Of a DNA stretch of 64,000 nt, positions 34,756 to 46,415 are shown one piece after another (position 1 is the first letter of the stretch; the number at the start of each line of letters is the position of its first letter). The stretch comes from Sipunculus nudus. Lineage: Eukaryota > Annelida > Sipuncula > Golfingiida > Sipunculidae. The notes under the pieces were generated by a model. That model was given only the letters and a program-made list of their open reading frames with translations. It was not told the DNA's origin and did no database searches. The DNA lies in assembly GCA_026874595.1 (NCBI GenBank), contig CM049322.1:9816400-9880399 (forward strand), given 5' to 3'. The translations under genes and the position numbers were made by a program.

Positions 34756-35671
34756 GACTATAGCAGCTTTCAAAATGACACGTATGCTGTCATAGGAATA
34801 TACTATGACAAGCTGATTCCAGCAACTGACTGTTCACTTGACCGTAGTCTATATCATATGTAATATAAGGAACATTAAAGTATTCAATAAAAGATGCGAC
34901 ATAAATATCAGATAAATATAAACGAAACGTTGACAGATTTATCATTCATGAAATCTTTTACCGATCGTATGTATGTTTTATAAATGTTATGATAAAATGC
35001 TCTCGATGTGTCATTTAAATACACGCACTTGTATCCAAAGTTGTAAGATAAGAAAAGGAAAATTTGCAAATAACAAATGACGTTTGTTACTCATTTTATA
35101 TTGTAATAATGTATAGAACGCATTTTCTGAAAATGCATACCAAACCTTTGAAATATATTTATATGCAATAAGATTATGATTTGACTAGAATCAATACAAT
35201 TAAAATAATTGTTTGCTGCTATAATTTAATGTACATCATTTAGTTATTACATATAAATGCACCTGTGGCAAAGAGGACTTTCTGTGCCCAACTAATGATG
35301 GACAGATAACATTGGGCATTGTATTTAACAACTGGTCACCATAGCACTACTTCATCATGTGACAAAAGTCTATTTTCGGTTATAAATATTGCCTCATCTA
35401 TTATTTTCATCGTCTTTCTATACATAATATCAGTTTTGTTTAAGTTCATTTTTTAAATATTTCGCAGTTTCATATTTATGAATATTTTTCTTTCTCTGGT
35501 GCAAAGCTCATAACATATTTATCTCACTTATAAAGTCACGGTTATAAAGCCTGACGAGGATTACTGTCTTTCCTGCATTGTAAAGCTGGTTTATGAACTG
35601 GGGACAAGATGAGTATCATCCAAGCCTTTTCCTCATGCGTTAGAGATTAAACCGTGACTACAAAATTCTGT
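32233..35671. other. Non-coding upstream of GPCR 3' end
   Basis: No supported gene. The frame 32742-33005 has a hydrophobic start but no recognisable domain or splice support. A (TA)n lies at 34702-34755. The GPCR transcript's 3' UTR should lie just left of 35672, but no single poly(A) signal stands out from the AT-rich background. Confidence 0.45.
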
Positions 35672-36665
35672 CTACTTACAGCAGGGAATTTGCGTTCGCA
35701 TATGTTTGTTTGTAATAATATATATAAAGAAAGGACTTATTCTAAATATAATCGGGAAAATAGTTGCTACCCTATAAGCGAAAATTGGTTTATCTCCTCT
35801 GATCCATTTCCATATTAAAACACCCATGACCGGGCCATGGCCTGAGACATACATTATAGATAATGCAAATGTGGTTCCTTTAAACTTCACAATCGTGTTT
35901 CTTAGAGTGTCATTGGCATTGCTACTTGCCATATTTTGTCGCTTGTTTTTTGCTTTAATTAAGCCAAGTAAGGAAATTCTACTTGATATTAACAGTAAGA
36001 TGGTTGCGGATAATTGATAAGACACATTTAATATTGGTGTTATATATTCACTGGCGCAAAAATCCATTTTAAATTCTACGTAAAGAAAGATTGCCCCATT
36101 AATTACTAAAAACACCACTAGCTTTATGATTATTCCTATCCATACCCTTTTTCTTGACCACCAAATCTTTGTCTTAAATGGGAAAACAACGGACCCCATC
36201 TGCATTACTGAAATGCCAATAATCATTGAAGCTGAAAAGGCAAATAAAGTAGCCAACAAAAAACCGGTCAGTGAACAAAGCACTCTCTGAGGAACCTTTT
36301 GCTTCCAGTCATTGACAAGTCTTGCTGCATTTAAAGTCTCGTGAATGATATTTGTCACGGACAGACAAAACAGATACCCTGAGATTGCCTGTGAGCGATT
36401 GTTTTTACGCAGAACCAGAATTGTCCCACATAGGTTAAACAGTATGCTTGTAGCTATTAAGGCTGCCTTCCCATGCTTATAAACAGACCAAAACAGTTCT
36501 GAATCAGGAGATGTAGCGCCCTCTGCCGCTGTCACAGTGAGCCATTCCGTTGTTTCGGATGGATCAAAATTAATTTCGGTGAAGTCCTCTTGTTCATCAA
36601 CGTCTGCTGCTGACGGTATTCCAACTGACAAGAAAGCATGACCAATAATTGATGTAGTGACCCAT
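35672..36665 (-). CDS. Class A-like GPCR, exon 2 (main coding exon)
   Basis: A plasma-membrane seven-helix receptor of unknown ligand. The minus-strand exon follows an acceptor TTTGTTTTACTCCAG (AG at 36667-36666) and runs to the stop at 35672. Counting from the Trp after the splice, an acidic N-terminus of about 65 residues precedes TM1 (AALIATSILFNLCGTILVL), TM2 (GYLFCLSVTNIIHETL), TM3 starting at a conserved Cys (LCSLTGFLLATLF), TM4, TM5, TM6 (FALSIMYVSGHGPVMGVLIW) and TM7 (VATIFPIIFRISPFFIYI). A Cys in extracellular loop 2 (MDFCASEY) can pair with the TM3 Cys. The DRY motif is replaced (SVMQMGSVVFPF), the CWxP motif is altered and NPxxY is degenerate (ISPFFIYI), so this is a divergent receptor. 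The C-tail is very short and ends CCK, a possible palmitoylation site. Exon 1 at 41341-41313 joins in phase and gives about 340 residues. Confidence 0.85.
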
Positions 36666-37038
36666 CTGGAGTAAAACAAACAAATACTTATTAAATATGT
36701 TGCTTCATGTTAGCCCTGTCAGATGCATTGTAATGTGAAATGTATGCATTGATTAGTATATGCGCCTCATTGTTATCCGGATGTGATTAATTTTAGTAGG
36801 CTAAAGCGGTTCGAAGAAAATTTCACTTGAATACCAAAAATGTCCAAGGAAACAGTGAACATTGGGAAAAAAGAAGTGGTGACTTCTTTCACATTGTATA
36901 AGATGAAATCAATAATGATGTTATGTAGATTTAAACTATATATTCTGAGATTCTCAGTTTCTCTTACTTTTACTTGACATAACACTTTTGCCACACCATT
37001 CATTAACCGTCACATAGAATGGGGTTGCCTGGTGTTTC

Positions 37039-37134
<96 letters not shown>

Positions 37135-38192
37135 GGAGAGAGAGGATGCCATATATAAATATAAAAAAAGAAACACACACATATATATAGAGGATGCATT
37201 GGATTTTTTAGGCGCATTTAACATTTTATATTATTCTTTAAAATACTCTTTTATGTAAAAATTTCAGTATTAAATTATAAAGTTAAGGTAAATGTAAGTA
37301 TATATATGTATATATATATCGATGCATGTGATAGGTTGTCACAACGGATATAATTATGTAATGTTACAATTAGGGACAAATAATCTGATTTTATAATATT
37401 ATCGTATTCCAGAAATCCGGGCCTTAAATAGTTGCCTGCCTTATATAGTTTGCGGGGCAAGACAATGTTCCAGAAAAAGTTACACCAGCCTTAAATAGAC
37501 GCCGGTCTTGTTCAGAGACCGGATGTGAGTGTAGTTTCCATGTTTGCCGCCAGATTTTTCTTCTCCGCTACTATAATTGGTGCATTTACCAGTCAAATTG
37601 ACCGGAGATTGTTGTATGGATTTCAGTTTGTATTTTTGTTGATAACATATTTATTCCTTTATAAATATCTCTCATTCTTTAGTGTATGGCTGTTTCCATA
37701 AAGGATACCAAATTTTCCCGATTGGTCCATTATGATTAAAGTCGATCACCGATCCTAATAAACTCTACCCAAATACATCAGCAGTGAAACGGCTAACACT
37801 ATTACTGCTGTCAAGCTAGGTAAAAAAATACCGCTTGAAACAAGCGATACATCTTGGTACGGTGAGAGTCTACTTCACGAATGGTTGAACATAACTTTAA
37901 ATACTTATGGGCACATTTTTCTTGTGTAGCATGAAGACACCATTTGATGGTGACAATTTGTAGCTACTGTCAAGCCACATAACGCTCTTTGCTTTTATTT
38001 TTTAAGCGCTTTTAAGTGCGTCCCCAATATTACCCAAAACCACGCTTCTGAGATAATCTTGAAAGTTAAAAATAGTATTAACTCTTGTCGAAAACTATAC
38101 ATTCAGTAGAATATTCCCCTCAGTCAATGTATATACTAGTGTACGTTTTGTCAAGAATACGCCGTGGCAACTGGATCTGTTGAAAAGTCGGA

Positions 38193-38530
38193 AGGAACTT
38201 GTCATGAAAAACGAATTACGCACTGCCGTTTTACGTATCAACCCCCCGTATTTCGATGGAACCAATTTTCCCAGATGTAGGCGGAGCAGATTTAATTTAA
38301 GAGCCACCCGTGTTCAGTGTTTACCAGGTCGGAAACGCTTGATGTGCTGTGTCAAGCTGAATCAGGTAAAACTCGGGAAGAAAGTGTCACGAGAATAAAT
38401 TACGCTGTTCCTTTATAAGAAACAACCCCCGTATTTCGATGGAACCAATGTTACCAGTTGTACGTGGTGCATAATTAATGGAAGAGCCATCCTGTGTTCA
38501 GAGAGCAACAATGTATCAACTGCAGGCAGT
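38193..38530 (+). repeat. Diverged tandem duplication in intron
   Basis: Two units of about 185 bp share CGTATTTCGATGGAACCAAT, then a GTA(G/C)G(C/T)GG-like block, then AGAGCCA(C/T)CC and GTGTTCAG. The frames at 38095-38398 follow this repeat and are not called. Confidence 0.55.
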
Positions 38531-39262
38531 GTAAAATAAATGGAACAGCTACATTAACCAGCAGCGGGGTACCTGGTTTTGAGAGGACCGAGCGGACAGA
38601 TTCTTGTGGACAATTGCGGTCTCTCGCTGTAATTGCCCGTTAATTCTTATTGTGGTGCTTGATTCTGGATTCGCATGTCCCATAGCTTTAAATAGAAGCC
38701 GTCCTTGTTAGGGTCAAAGCAGGGTCCAAAAAAAATAACACCCGTCTGATCGAGGAAATACGGTACTCTGTAATTTGACCTGTTATGCTCATGTTATTAG
38801 TCCCGTTATACGGTTTATATTAACTGTAATGTTGATCCAAGTTGATGCATTAGTGGTCCAGGTTGCGCTGTGAGCGTTGTTTCTTGCTTCGGGTAGGGGC
38901 GAAAAAGTCAAACGCGCTTAACCCCTGGTGTTACCTTGGATGCGTCAATTCTGACCTCGTAATGAACTAAATTTTCAATTTTCAATCTGAAACTTAATTA
39001 TACCTAGATATTTGTGTTTTGGATATTATTCAATGTTTAAACATAATTGCATATAATATATATTTAATTATGTATAAACATGGAATACAAAGAAGTCCAG
39101 TAGCTAATAAATGTCGAAAAACAGCTTAACTCTCAACACTTTTATGAAAGAAAATATCGTTGAGGAAAACCAGAAAGAAGCGTATAAAATTACATATATT
39201 GTATCGATTTAGAAACAATAAAATGCATACTAGGTCATGCAGCTTTATTAAAAATATCTTAA

Positions 39263-39298
<36 letters not shown>

Positions 39299-39612
39299 CA
39301 TATATCACATAGTACACTAAAATATAAAAACCGATTGCTTATCATGTTACTGTTTATGTTATGAGGCTACAATAGTTGCATCTTCAGACCTGTAAGTTAC
39401 ATAAGAGAATATAATGAATTAAAGAATACAAAGGTATCCAAACGCAATGTCTTGTTATTGCCTTGTTATTAACTCACGCCAATCAACCATTTTAACCTTC
39501 ATCTTGTCATATGGAATCTATCTGAGCTAGTTGATACTATCACAATTTTGACATATTTTGATGAATATCAGATTAAAAATAACACCATTACAAAGACTAG
39601 CTAGATATAAAG

Positions 39613-39650
<38 letters not shown>

Positions 39651-40534
39651 TGTGGATTTACAAAATATTGTGGGTTTAAAGTTTCGTGATTTTTTTCTAA
39701 TACACTTTTGTGGATTAATCGCTCCTGGTGATGCATTTTATTAAAATTATTATGTGAACAGACCTGAAAATAAGCCAAAGGTCAGTTTTTTTTATAAAAA
39801 TGCATTGAATGTTTACAATTAATATATTTGTAGGACTGAAGTCAAATGTAAGTTTTACGCAGGCCGTGGACAAGAGATAGGCTCAATTACACAACTAAAA
39901 TATTGGCTGATTTATCCGGAACGTGGGTGAAAATTTTTGGGTATATCTTGATAGATTTCTCAGGGATAAACCCACCTGTGTACGTCAAGTAAAACTATGC
40001 GTCTCTGAAAGTATTACCAGGTTAATGAGAGCAAATCTCGTGATAAATGTTGGTACGCCTTCGTTCCAGCTGGGATCAAGCTCATAATTGTACTCAGCTG
40101 ACCGTGACTCCTCGCCCAGCCGGGCGGCTCACTAGATTAACTCTGCTGCACGGTTGAGCAATTACTGCTTGGCTTAAGGGTGGGGTACTCTTGTTTCTGA
40201 TGACTTTACCTACGGCTTTTAGCGAGATAATATGAGAGAGAGAGCAAGTCAACATATACTAGTGTAAGTGCAGAAGCACTTCTAAAGAGTCGATTGTAAT
40301 TCCGACACTGCTGATTTGTTTGGCCACCTTAAAGTAGAACTGAATATCTTTCCTCAGAAAATAAATTTTTTTAGTTATTTTATATTTAATTAATGAGGTA
40401 CATATCGTTTTCTGTGAGTTTTATTAATTTGTTCCATTTGCTTGCATGAACGGTGAGAGTGGGCCAACACGATGTCATGACTCATGGCACAGAGTCGATG
40501 GACTTTAAAAAAAAATCATAATAAACCTTAAAAT

Positions 40535-40597
40535 CGTTGGGTTTTTAATTTTGTTGATACAATTACCCACGGATTCAACGAAATTAAAAACCCAACG
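40535..40597. repeat. Near-perfect 23-bp hairpin
   Basis: Arms 40535-40557 and 40575-40597 (CGTTGGGTTTTTAATTT and its complement) differ at one position and are separated by 17 nt. It may be a MITE relic or a structured intron element. Confidence 0.75.
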
Positions 40598-40849
40598 AAT
40601 AATTTTGAATCCAAATATATATTGTTAAAATGTGAATAGTGGAGAAAAAATATTTTTGTTTATGACAAGTGCTTAAGGGAGAACAGTTTAAGTTATGATA
40701 AAGAGAATCGAACGATGTTCGGTTTTCCATTATACTTCTGTTACTAAAAAATGTCATATGAATATTACTTATTAACATTGGTACCCTAAATACAAGTCAT
40801 GCGTGCTAACGGACCATTACATCAATTGGCCTTTGTAATTTATCTTAAC

Positions 40850-40911
<62 letters not shown>

Positions 40912-41312
40912 TACCCTGCAAACAAGTTAAAACTATGGTGTAATAAAATGTAAGTAGTCTATTCAGAGTTTGAAAACGTAAAAGGAACATTCTCATAATT
41001 AAAAAAAATGCCCTCAAAAGAAAGAGCCTATACTATTTTTTATATTTGAAAAACATCCTTTCCTCATATTAATATACGGTACTAAAGCAAATAATTAGGG
41101 AAACAGCACTGAGGTTATTAAACATGAACACGAATTTTTAACTATTGTAGGACATACAAATCTTTAAATACAATCATTATTTTTCCACAGTGAATGATAG
41201 CCTAATCCAAAACAAAAGAACTCCCAATATAAGAATGTTAATTTTTCTATGTTTAGGAAGACATTGGCAGTAACTAGGAGCACCATAATATGGACCATTT
41301 AATTATACTTAC

Positions 41313-41341
41313 TTAGCGCCAAATGTAGTTGCTTGTTCCAT
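41313..41341 (-). CDS. GPCR exon 1 (start codon and signal start)
   Basis: A 29-nt coding exon. ATG at 41341-41339 encodes MEQATTFGA plus two bases of a Lys codon, then the donor GTAAGT. Joining to exon 2 completes AAA and continues WVTTSIIGHAFLSVGIPSA. The resulting N-terminus has a moderately hydrophobic core ending in a signal-peptidase-like PSA-A site, so it may be a cleaved signal peptide. Support comes from the consensus donor, the matching phase with exon 2, and a duplicate of this exon with identical length and phase at 49372-49344. Confidence 0.68.
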
Positions 41342-41640
41342 GTTTTCTCTTTTCTTTATATATACCTCTGCTGTTGAACAGTGGCTCTTCACACTAGTTA
41401 CCAACAGGAACGACGTTGAGGATCCGCTGTGACTTCTGTCGCTTCAGCTTGCGCTTGATAAATATGATCATAGCGTATGAAGCGGACCTGATGCGCATTC
41501 CCTATTGGCTGGATTTCTTAATCGATATGTCGAGTACGAATGAGGGCCGGAGCAATTGCGGGGATATCCTGAAGTCATCAAAATTCCAGTCTACGAAAAT
41601 AAAGTAGTGATGTTCTTGCCACTCGTTTTATAAATCATGT
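41342..41640 (-). promoter_or_regulatory. GPCR promoter and 5' UTR, conserved with 49373-49640
   Basis: On the minus strand, an inverted CCAAT box (ATTGG on plus at 41504-41508), an AT-rich TATTTATC at 41464-41457 and ATCGAT at 41521-41526 occur in the same order and spacing in the duplicate at 49.4-49.6 kb (49522-49526, 49496-49489 and 49539-49544). The CCAAT-to-TATTTATC distance is about 45 bp in copy 1 and about 30 bp in copy 2. A TATATATAAAG lies only about 20 bp before the ATG and is probably not the core promoter. The start site is inferred to be roughly 100 bp upstream of the ATG. Confidence 0.5.
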
Positions 41641-41735
41641 AAGTTTATTAATTATTTTAAATGAGAGCACTACTGGTTACTTCATAACTCAACAACACCG
41701 TGCTTTATTTCGAAAAATTATTTTATCAATCAATT

Positions 41736-42400
41736 TATTATAAGTATGATAGGGCAAAAGATAAAACTCGGAAGTCAGAAGCCTTCGGAAGTAGGAAGCC
41801 TTTATATTTTTGTATTTTAATATTAAAAAAAAATGACAGCTTTTTGTGGTAAAATATAATATAAAAAGCCCTTTGTCTTACCTGAAAATTTCACAAATAT
41901 ATTTTCCGATATATGAATATTACAGCATATGTAATGCATCGGAAGCCTCTGAAAGGCATCCGGAAGTGACAGACGATGCTCAAAATAATAAAATTCGGAT
42001 GTCAAGCACAATGCACCAAGCAGAATTGACACAGGAAGGGTCATCGACCCAAACTTTAATTTCGGTAATATTTATGTATTTTAGTAATATCATCATGTAT
42101 AAAATTAACATAATAATATATTTTAATACTAAAAATACAAAAATAGAAGTTTTTTTTTGTAAACAATACACCATAGAGAAAACAATAATTCCAAATAACT
42201 TAAATTAATAATATGATTTTTTTTTATAAAGATCCCTGTAATACAAAATAATATATTTTTTTTATATTCTTTTTTATTGAACAAGTACACACATGATGCA
42301 ACATATAATGAAATAATATCAGATATAATAAAATGTTTACAAAATGTGTAAAATCACATTATATTACAATATAAATATATATTTACACAATAACGTTCTA
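41736..42400. repeat. Sequence inverted-duplicated at 51.19-51.42 kb; possible exon
   Basis: About 41750-41985 matches the reverse complement of about 51190-51420 (GTGAAAT(T/A)TTCAGGTAAGAC, CATC(G/C)T(C/T)TGTCACTTCCGG). On the plus strand, 41933-42064 is open between TTACAG and GGTAATATT and encodes ASEASERHPEVTDDAQ, a conceivable small exon. I do not recognise it, and the duplicate is not open throughout. Confidence 0.45.
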
Positions 42401-42401
42401 T

Positions 42402-42590
42402 AAGTGATATGAGTGATATTTGATATTTGCATGATATGAGTGATCTTCGATATTCCCATGATATGAGTGATATTCTATATTCGCATGCGAATATCGAATT
42501 TCAAATATCGGTCCAACTTCAGTCCGCTCTACCACGAATATCACTCATATCATGTGAATATCGAATATCATTCATATCATGGCACTTATA
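42402..42590. repeat. Palindromic minisatellite (ATATGAGTGATATTCGATATT units)
   Basis: Three direct units of about 30 bp (GATATGAGTGAT(A/C)TTYGATATT) are followed by the perfect palindrome TATTCGCATGCGAATA at 42478-42493. The same motif then appears in inverted orientation (ATATCACTCATATCATG at 42538-42554, and again to about 42582). The region can extrude a cruciform. Confidence 0.8.
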
Positions 42591-44313
42591 AACTGGTTGT
42601 TTATACCGGCAAGGTCAGAATAGATTAGTCGAATCAACCATTGGGTAGGGATGTCGGCATATTAATAAAGGAGAATTCAATAATTTAACAGTACATAATG
42701 TAGTAAGATATATTATATGTTAGATACAAAACATTTAGCATAGGATCTAGTTAACATACATAACAATACAGTCAAGCCCACTTTGTGTCATATCAGTTAA
42801 TAGAAAAGTTATTGTCACATAAATCGGATATCCCCAACCATTTCCTAAATATAAGATGGTAAATCTGACCGTTAAATATCATGGAATATTGTCATTATCC
42901 CGGTTATTGTCATGCTTGGAACCCTCGGCAGGGATACAAGTTCGCAGTTACTATCATATCAAACGCCGACACGAAGGTCAAACAGGCCAAGAGACTGTAA
43001 ACGGTCAGGCGTGTCACACTATTTTATCTCCGTCCTGAGCGCGGCAGAAGAGTGCAGTGATGCATGCGGGTCACTCACCGGCACTTAGCTAATCAATGTC
43101 TTAACAAACCACGTTAATGCAGATCATTGCATTTCTTCGTTCGTTAACAAGGGCGATGTTTACGATCACATGCCATACATAATGAACTCCGGACCCTTGC
43201 AAGGCCGCATTTTACACCTCATTGACGTTTCGCCGAGATGACATGAAGCACGAGCTGTGAACGGTGTTTACGGCTTGAAAATTTCCCTTAAAGGAGCCCA
43301 ACCACCTAAATTGCATATTGAGTTAACAGGAGAAATAGCTTATTCCTTTTAAAATAAATCTGTGCCTGCCAAAATATTGGCTTGAAACCGTTTGCTTACT
43401 ACTGTAGACGAGTGTTAAAAACAATGAACTGGGCACGATCGCAGGTGTCGACATAAACACAGTGCGTCGGGCCGGAGCCACAACACGTGCCAATCAGGCG
43501 ATGCCCTGACTGATGTAACACATTTTCCCGCTGGCTGAAACACCGTGTGTTGTCCCTCTTACTCGGACCTCCGGTCGCCCGGCCTTGTTATAGTAAACAG
43601 TGTTAACCAACACGCAGGGCTATGACATGGTGTTAAACAGTCAAATGCGTGGAAATGAGACTGTGTGCTGGAATGTTTTTGTATAAAGCAAAACTGAACT
43701 GGTAGTGTGAAAGAATAGGAACAATATTGATCCTCATCATATCCTTTAAGCTTCAACGAAAAGCTGGAGGTTTTGAGAGCGCTAGAAGCGATAACCGATC
43801 TAAAACCACAATCGCCGTGTAACTTGACAATCGTTTGACGATTCCCGCTGCCCAAACATGCAGTCCTATCAGAAAGACGATCATGGACGTTTCGGTCATT
43901 AATAAAACATCTGGAAAATAAGATTCAAGAGTCGGGACAGTGCAAGAATTGGCGCATATTACCAGATATTTGACCTCATGACCCAGATGCTATGTCACTT
44001 TATGTCTGCAAATCGGATTTTAGTCAGTTATTATTACATGCGGCACAAAAATGACAGGAAATCAATTGTCAGGTGCGCATAAACGTAATTTGACATGCCT
44101 TTGTGCAATAAAAACATTTATTAACGCTACTATTTCTTTTTTTATTGACGATTTATTTAATATCATGTGAGACATAACGCTTATTCTAGGACTCGAAAAG
44201 ACATCGATGTTGAAGCCCGCATAATTTTACATCCCGATTATTATCATAATAGAAGCCTGTACCATCGACATGACAATAAGCGGGCTCAACTGTATATCAT
44301 GTATATAAAGTAG

Positions 44314-44368
<55 letters not shown>

Positions 44369-44477
44369 ATTTTGATAAGTAACTTGATCACCCTTAATTT
44401 TTATAAGGAATGAACAGGAATAACAGTCTGGGGAAGGCCTTTTATGGGAATTCCAGTAAAGTTCCCCAAACGAATAG

Positions 44478-44539
<62 letters not shown>

Positions 44540-44622
44540 GATAAGATAAGATAATGCTTTTATTTCAGACTCACGGTCCATATACATACATTGAAAGGTC
44601 AGTATTTAGATAATATGGTTAC

Positions 44623-44659
<37 letters not shown>

Positions 44660-44683
44660 CTTGCGTATATACATATACACACA

Positions 44684-44747
<64 letters not shown>

Positions 44748-44776
44748 CTTCAGGTTAGCCGGTGTGACGAAAGTAT
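42591..44776. other. Non-coding with (TA)n tracts
   Basis: No supported gene. (TA)n tracts lie at 44317-44368, 44480-44535, 44627-44652 and 44687-44744. The 98-codon minus frame at 43559-43855 has no recognisable domain. Confidence 0.5.
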
Positions 44777-46043
44777 CATAAAAAGGATGGCATGATGCTT
44801 ATGAAAAGCGTACATAAAGGCGTTCCGAGTTATTGTAAACTCCGCGGGGGGTACATATATACGACCATTGAAGGTGTTGTATTTACCTATATCTTTGATG
44901 GTAAACAAAGACTTGAGTTAGCAGAGTACTTTGCTCATGATGACGTGAGCTGGTATATATCTATAAAATGGATTGCCATGAGGTATTTACTTGTTATCAT
45001 TAAGGAAGCCTGTGATCGTAATGAAACACGTATTGACAAAAAAAGTCTGCCAAGTACAGGTGAAACCCGGAAGCAGCGGTCCATTTATATACATATGATC
45101 TTCAAAAGTTTTTTTTCATTGAAAGATACGTTTGATTATAATCAAAGGCGTGTTTTTTAAAGGGTGTTTAATTTAAGGTTTGGTACCTCAGTCAATGGTT
45201 AGTTTAATATGACATAAAAGATATCTTGATAAAGTACGAGAGTTTCAAGAGTTTTCTTGAATTTTAGGCTGTGAAGAGAAGCGTGAAAATTGTTGATACA
45301 CAATACACGATGTTTTGTTCTAGGAAAAGCGTCTCGAGGGCTTTCAATAAGAAGAAATATCCGACTTGAAATCTTCCAAATATCTTGGATAATCACATAA
45401 GATTTTGGAAGTGGATCTGTGTATATAATTGAAGGGTTATTCAATATTATATTTATATATACTTGTTTATTTAACCTCACTCATATATGTTAATAAGACC
45501 ACCCGGTCATTATACATTACATATGATAAGGATGGCAACATTGAGGAGTTGATAAACAACACAGAAAACTTAGCAGGTTTCAGGATATTAGATATGTTAG
45601 ATAACGATAAACAAACGCTGGCAATAAATGTCCTCATATAAACCTGATGATATAAACAAGACTAACACCTAGGGCGCGCGACCGAGGTACCACACCTTAA
45701 ATTAAACACCCTTTAATACAGACGCTTTTGCTTTTTCACTATGCACCACCGCCTCCGGGTTTCCCCTCTACTTGGCAGACCTTTTGTCAATACACGTTTC
45801 AAAACAAGTGAGAGGTGATGGCAATCGATTTCATAGATGTATACCAGGCACCTATATGCCCTCACGTCATTGTAAGCAAAGTACTATGCAAACACGAGCC
45901 TTTGCTTACCATCAAAGATATCTGTAAATACAAAAGCTTGCATGTTCCTATATATGTACCCCCTCCCGGGGTCACACATTTACTCGAGACCTTTCTGTAC
46001 GCTTTTCATAATGATCAATAGTATCCTTTCTGATAAGGTTTCC
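44777..46043. repeat. Long inverted repeat (foldback), about 400-bp arms
   Basis: Left arm 44777-45195 and right arm 45688-46043 are reverse complements along their length with moderate divergence. Paired blocks from outside inwards are ATTATGAAAAGCGTACA/CTTATGAAAAGCGTACA, GGGGGTACATATATA, TATCTTTGATGGTAA(A/G)CAAAG, TACTTTGCT, ATTGCCAT, CGTGTATTGACAAAA, GTCTGCCAAGTA, GGGTGTTTAATTTAAGG and TGGTACCTC. The loop of about 490 bp holds a 70-codon frame (45429-45641) of unknown meaning. The frames at 44792-45160 and 45815-46021 lie in the two arms. A (TA)n tract sits close to each side. It could be a foldback/MITE-type transposon or an inverted duplication. Confidence 0.8.
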
Positions 46044-46069
46044 ATGAAACCAGCTAATCTGATCACAAC

Positions 46070-46072
<3 letters not shown>

Positions 46073-46134
<62 letters not shown>
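46073..46134. repeat. (TA)n microsatellite
   Basis: About 31 TA units between the foldback and the SINE. Confidence 0.95.
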
Positions 46135-46139
<5 letters not shown>

Positions 46140-46203
46140 CCGCACACCATATTAGGCCATCAGTTCTGAAATGTCGCCGTGCCGACACTTGTAGTTGGCG
46201 AGA

Positions 46204-46348
46204 CTGGTTCCTATAAAAGTGTGAAAATACACAGAGAGGCTGAGGATCAGGCATGGCCAAGAGGTTAAAGCAGCCGCAGTGGAAATCGGAAGATCGTGGG
46301 CTCGAATCCCACTGGCAGTGAACCGACTTTCCTGTGTATTCCCTTTCC

Positions 46349-46353
<5 letters not shown>
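46204..46353 (+). mobile_element. tRNA-derived SINE, family B, copy 2
   Basis: Better preserved than the 28.3-kb copy. The A box TGGCCAAGAGG is at 46254-46264 and the B box GGCTCGAATCC at 46299-46309, a spacing normal for RNA polymerase III internal promoters. The head resembles a Leu/Ser-type tRNA, but the acceptor stem is not tRNA-like. Inverted AATACACAG (near 46226) and CTGTGTATT (near 46332) could pair across the head. The copy sits between (TA)n tracts at 46073-46134 and 46354-46415. Confidence 0.78.

Positions 46354-46413
<60 letters not shown>
46354..46413. repeat. (TA)n microsatellite
   Basis: About 27 TA units linking the SINE and the MITE, possibly the SINE's 3' tail. Confidence 0.9.

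Positions 46414-46415
<2 letters not shown>

Larger units (their letters stand above)
36666..41312 (-). other. GPCR intron 1 with repeats
   Basis: A 4647-bp intron with a GTAAGT donor (41312-41307) and a CAG acceptor (36668-36666). It contains (TA)n tracts at 37042-37132, 39262-39300, 39618-39648 and 40851-40906, and a diverged tandem duplication at 38193-38530 (period about 185 bp, shared CCCCCGTATTTCGATGGAAC). It also has related TTAAATAGA(C/A)GCCG phrases near 37491 and 38690, and a hairpin at 40535-40597. No second coding exon is recognised inside it. Confidence 0.6.
41210..41735. repeat. Segmental duplication, promoter/exon 1, copy 1
   Basis: Aligns in the same orientation with about 49225-49760. 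Shared blocks include CAAA(A/T)GAACTC, GTTGAACAGTG, GATCCGCTGT, CATAGCGTATGAA, TTCTTAATCGATATG and AATATCCTGA-like sequence. Divergence is substantial, roughly 25-30% by eye. Confidence 0.75.

Noticed and set aside
36954-37258. Open frames on both strands rich in IYIYIY
   Set aside because: They are translations of the (TA)n tract at 37042-37132. The same applies to frames at 28622-28810, 39126-39317, 40817-41017, 44360-44587, 45942-46474, 52114-52335 and 62746-62928.
41846-42208. 120-codon plus frame as a gene
   Set aside because: Low-complexity AT-rich ends. Only the central 41933-42064 part could be an exon, and it is noted as such with low support.
46250-46325. tRNA gene
   Set aside because: A and B boxes are present, but there is no pairing acceptor stem and a related copy exists at 28.3 kb, so it is a SINE head.
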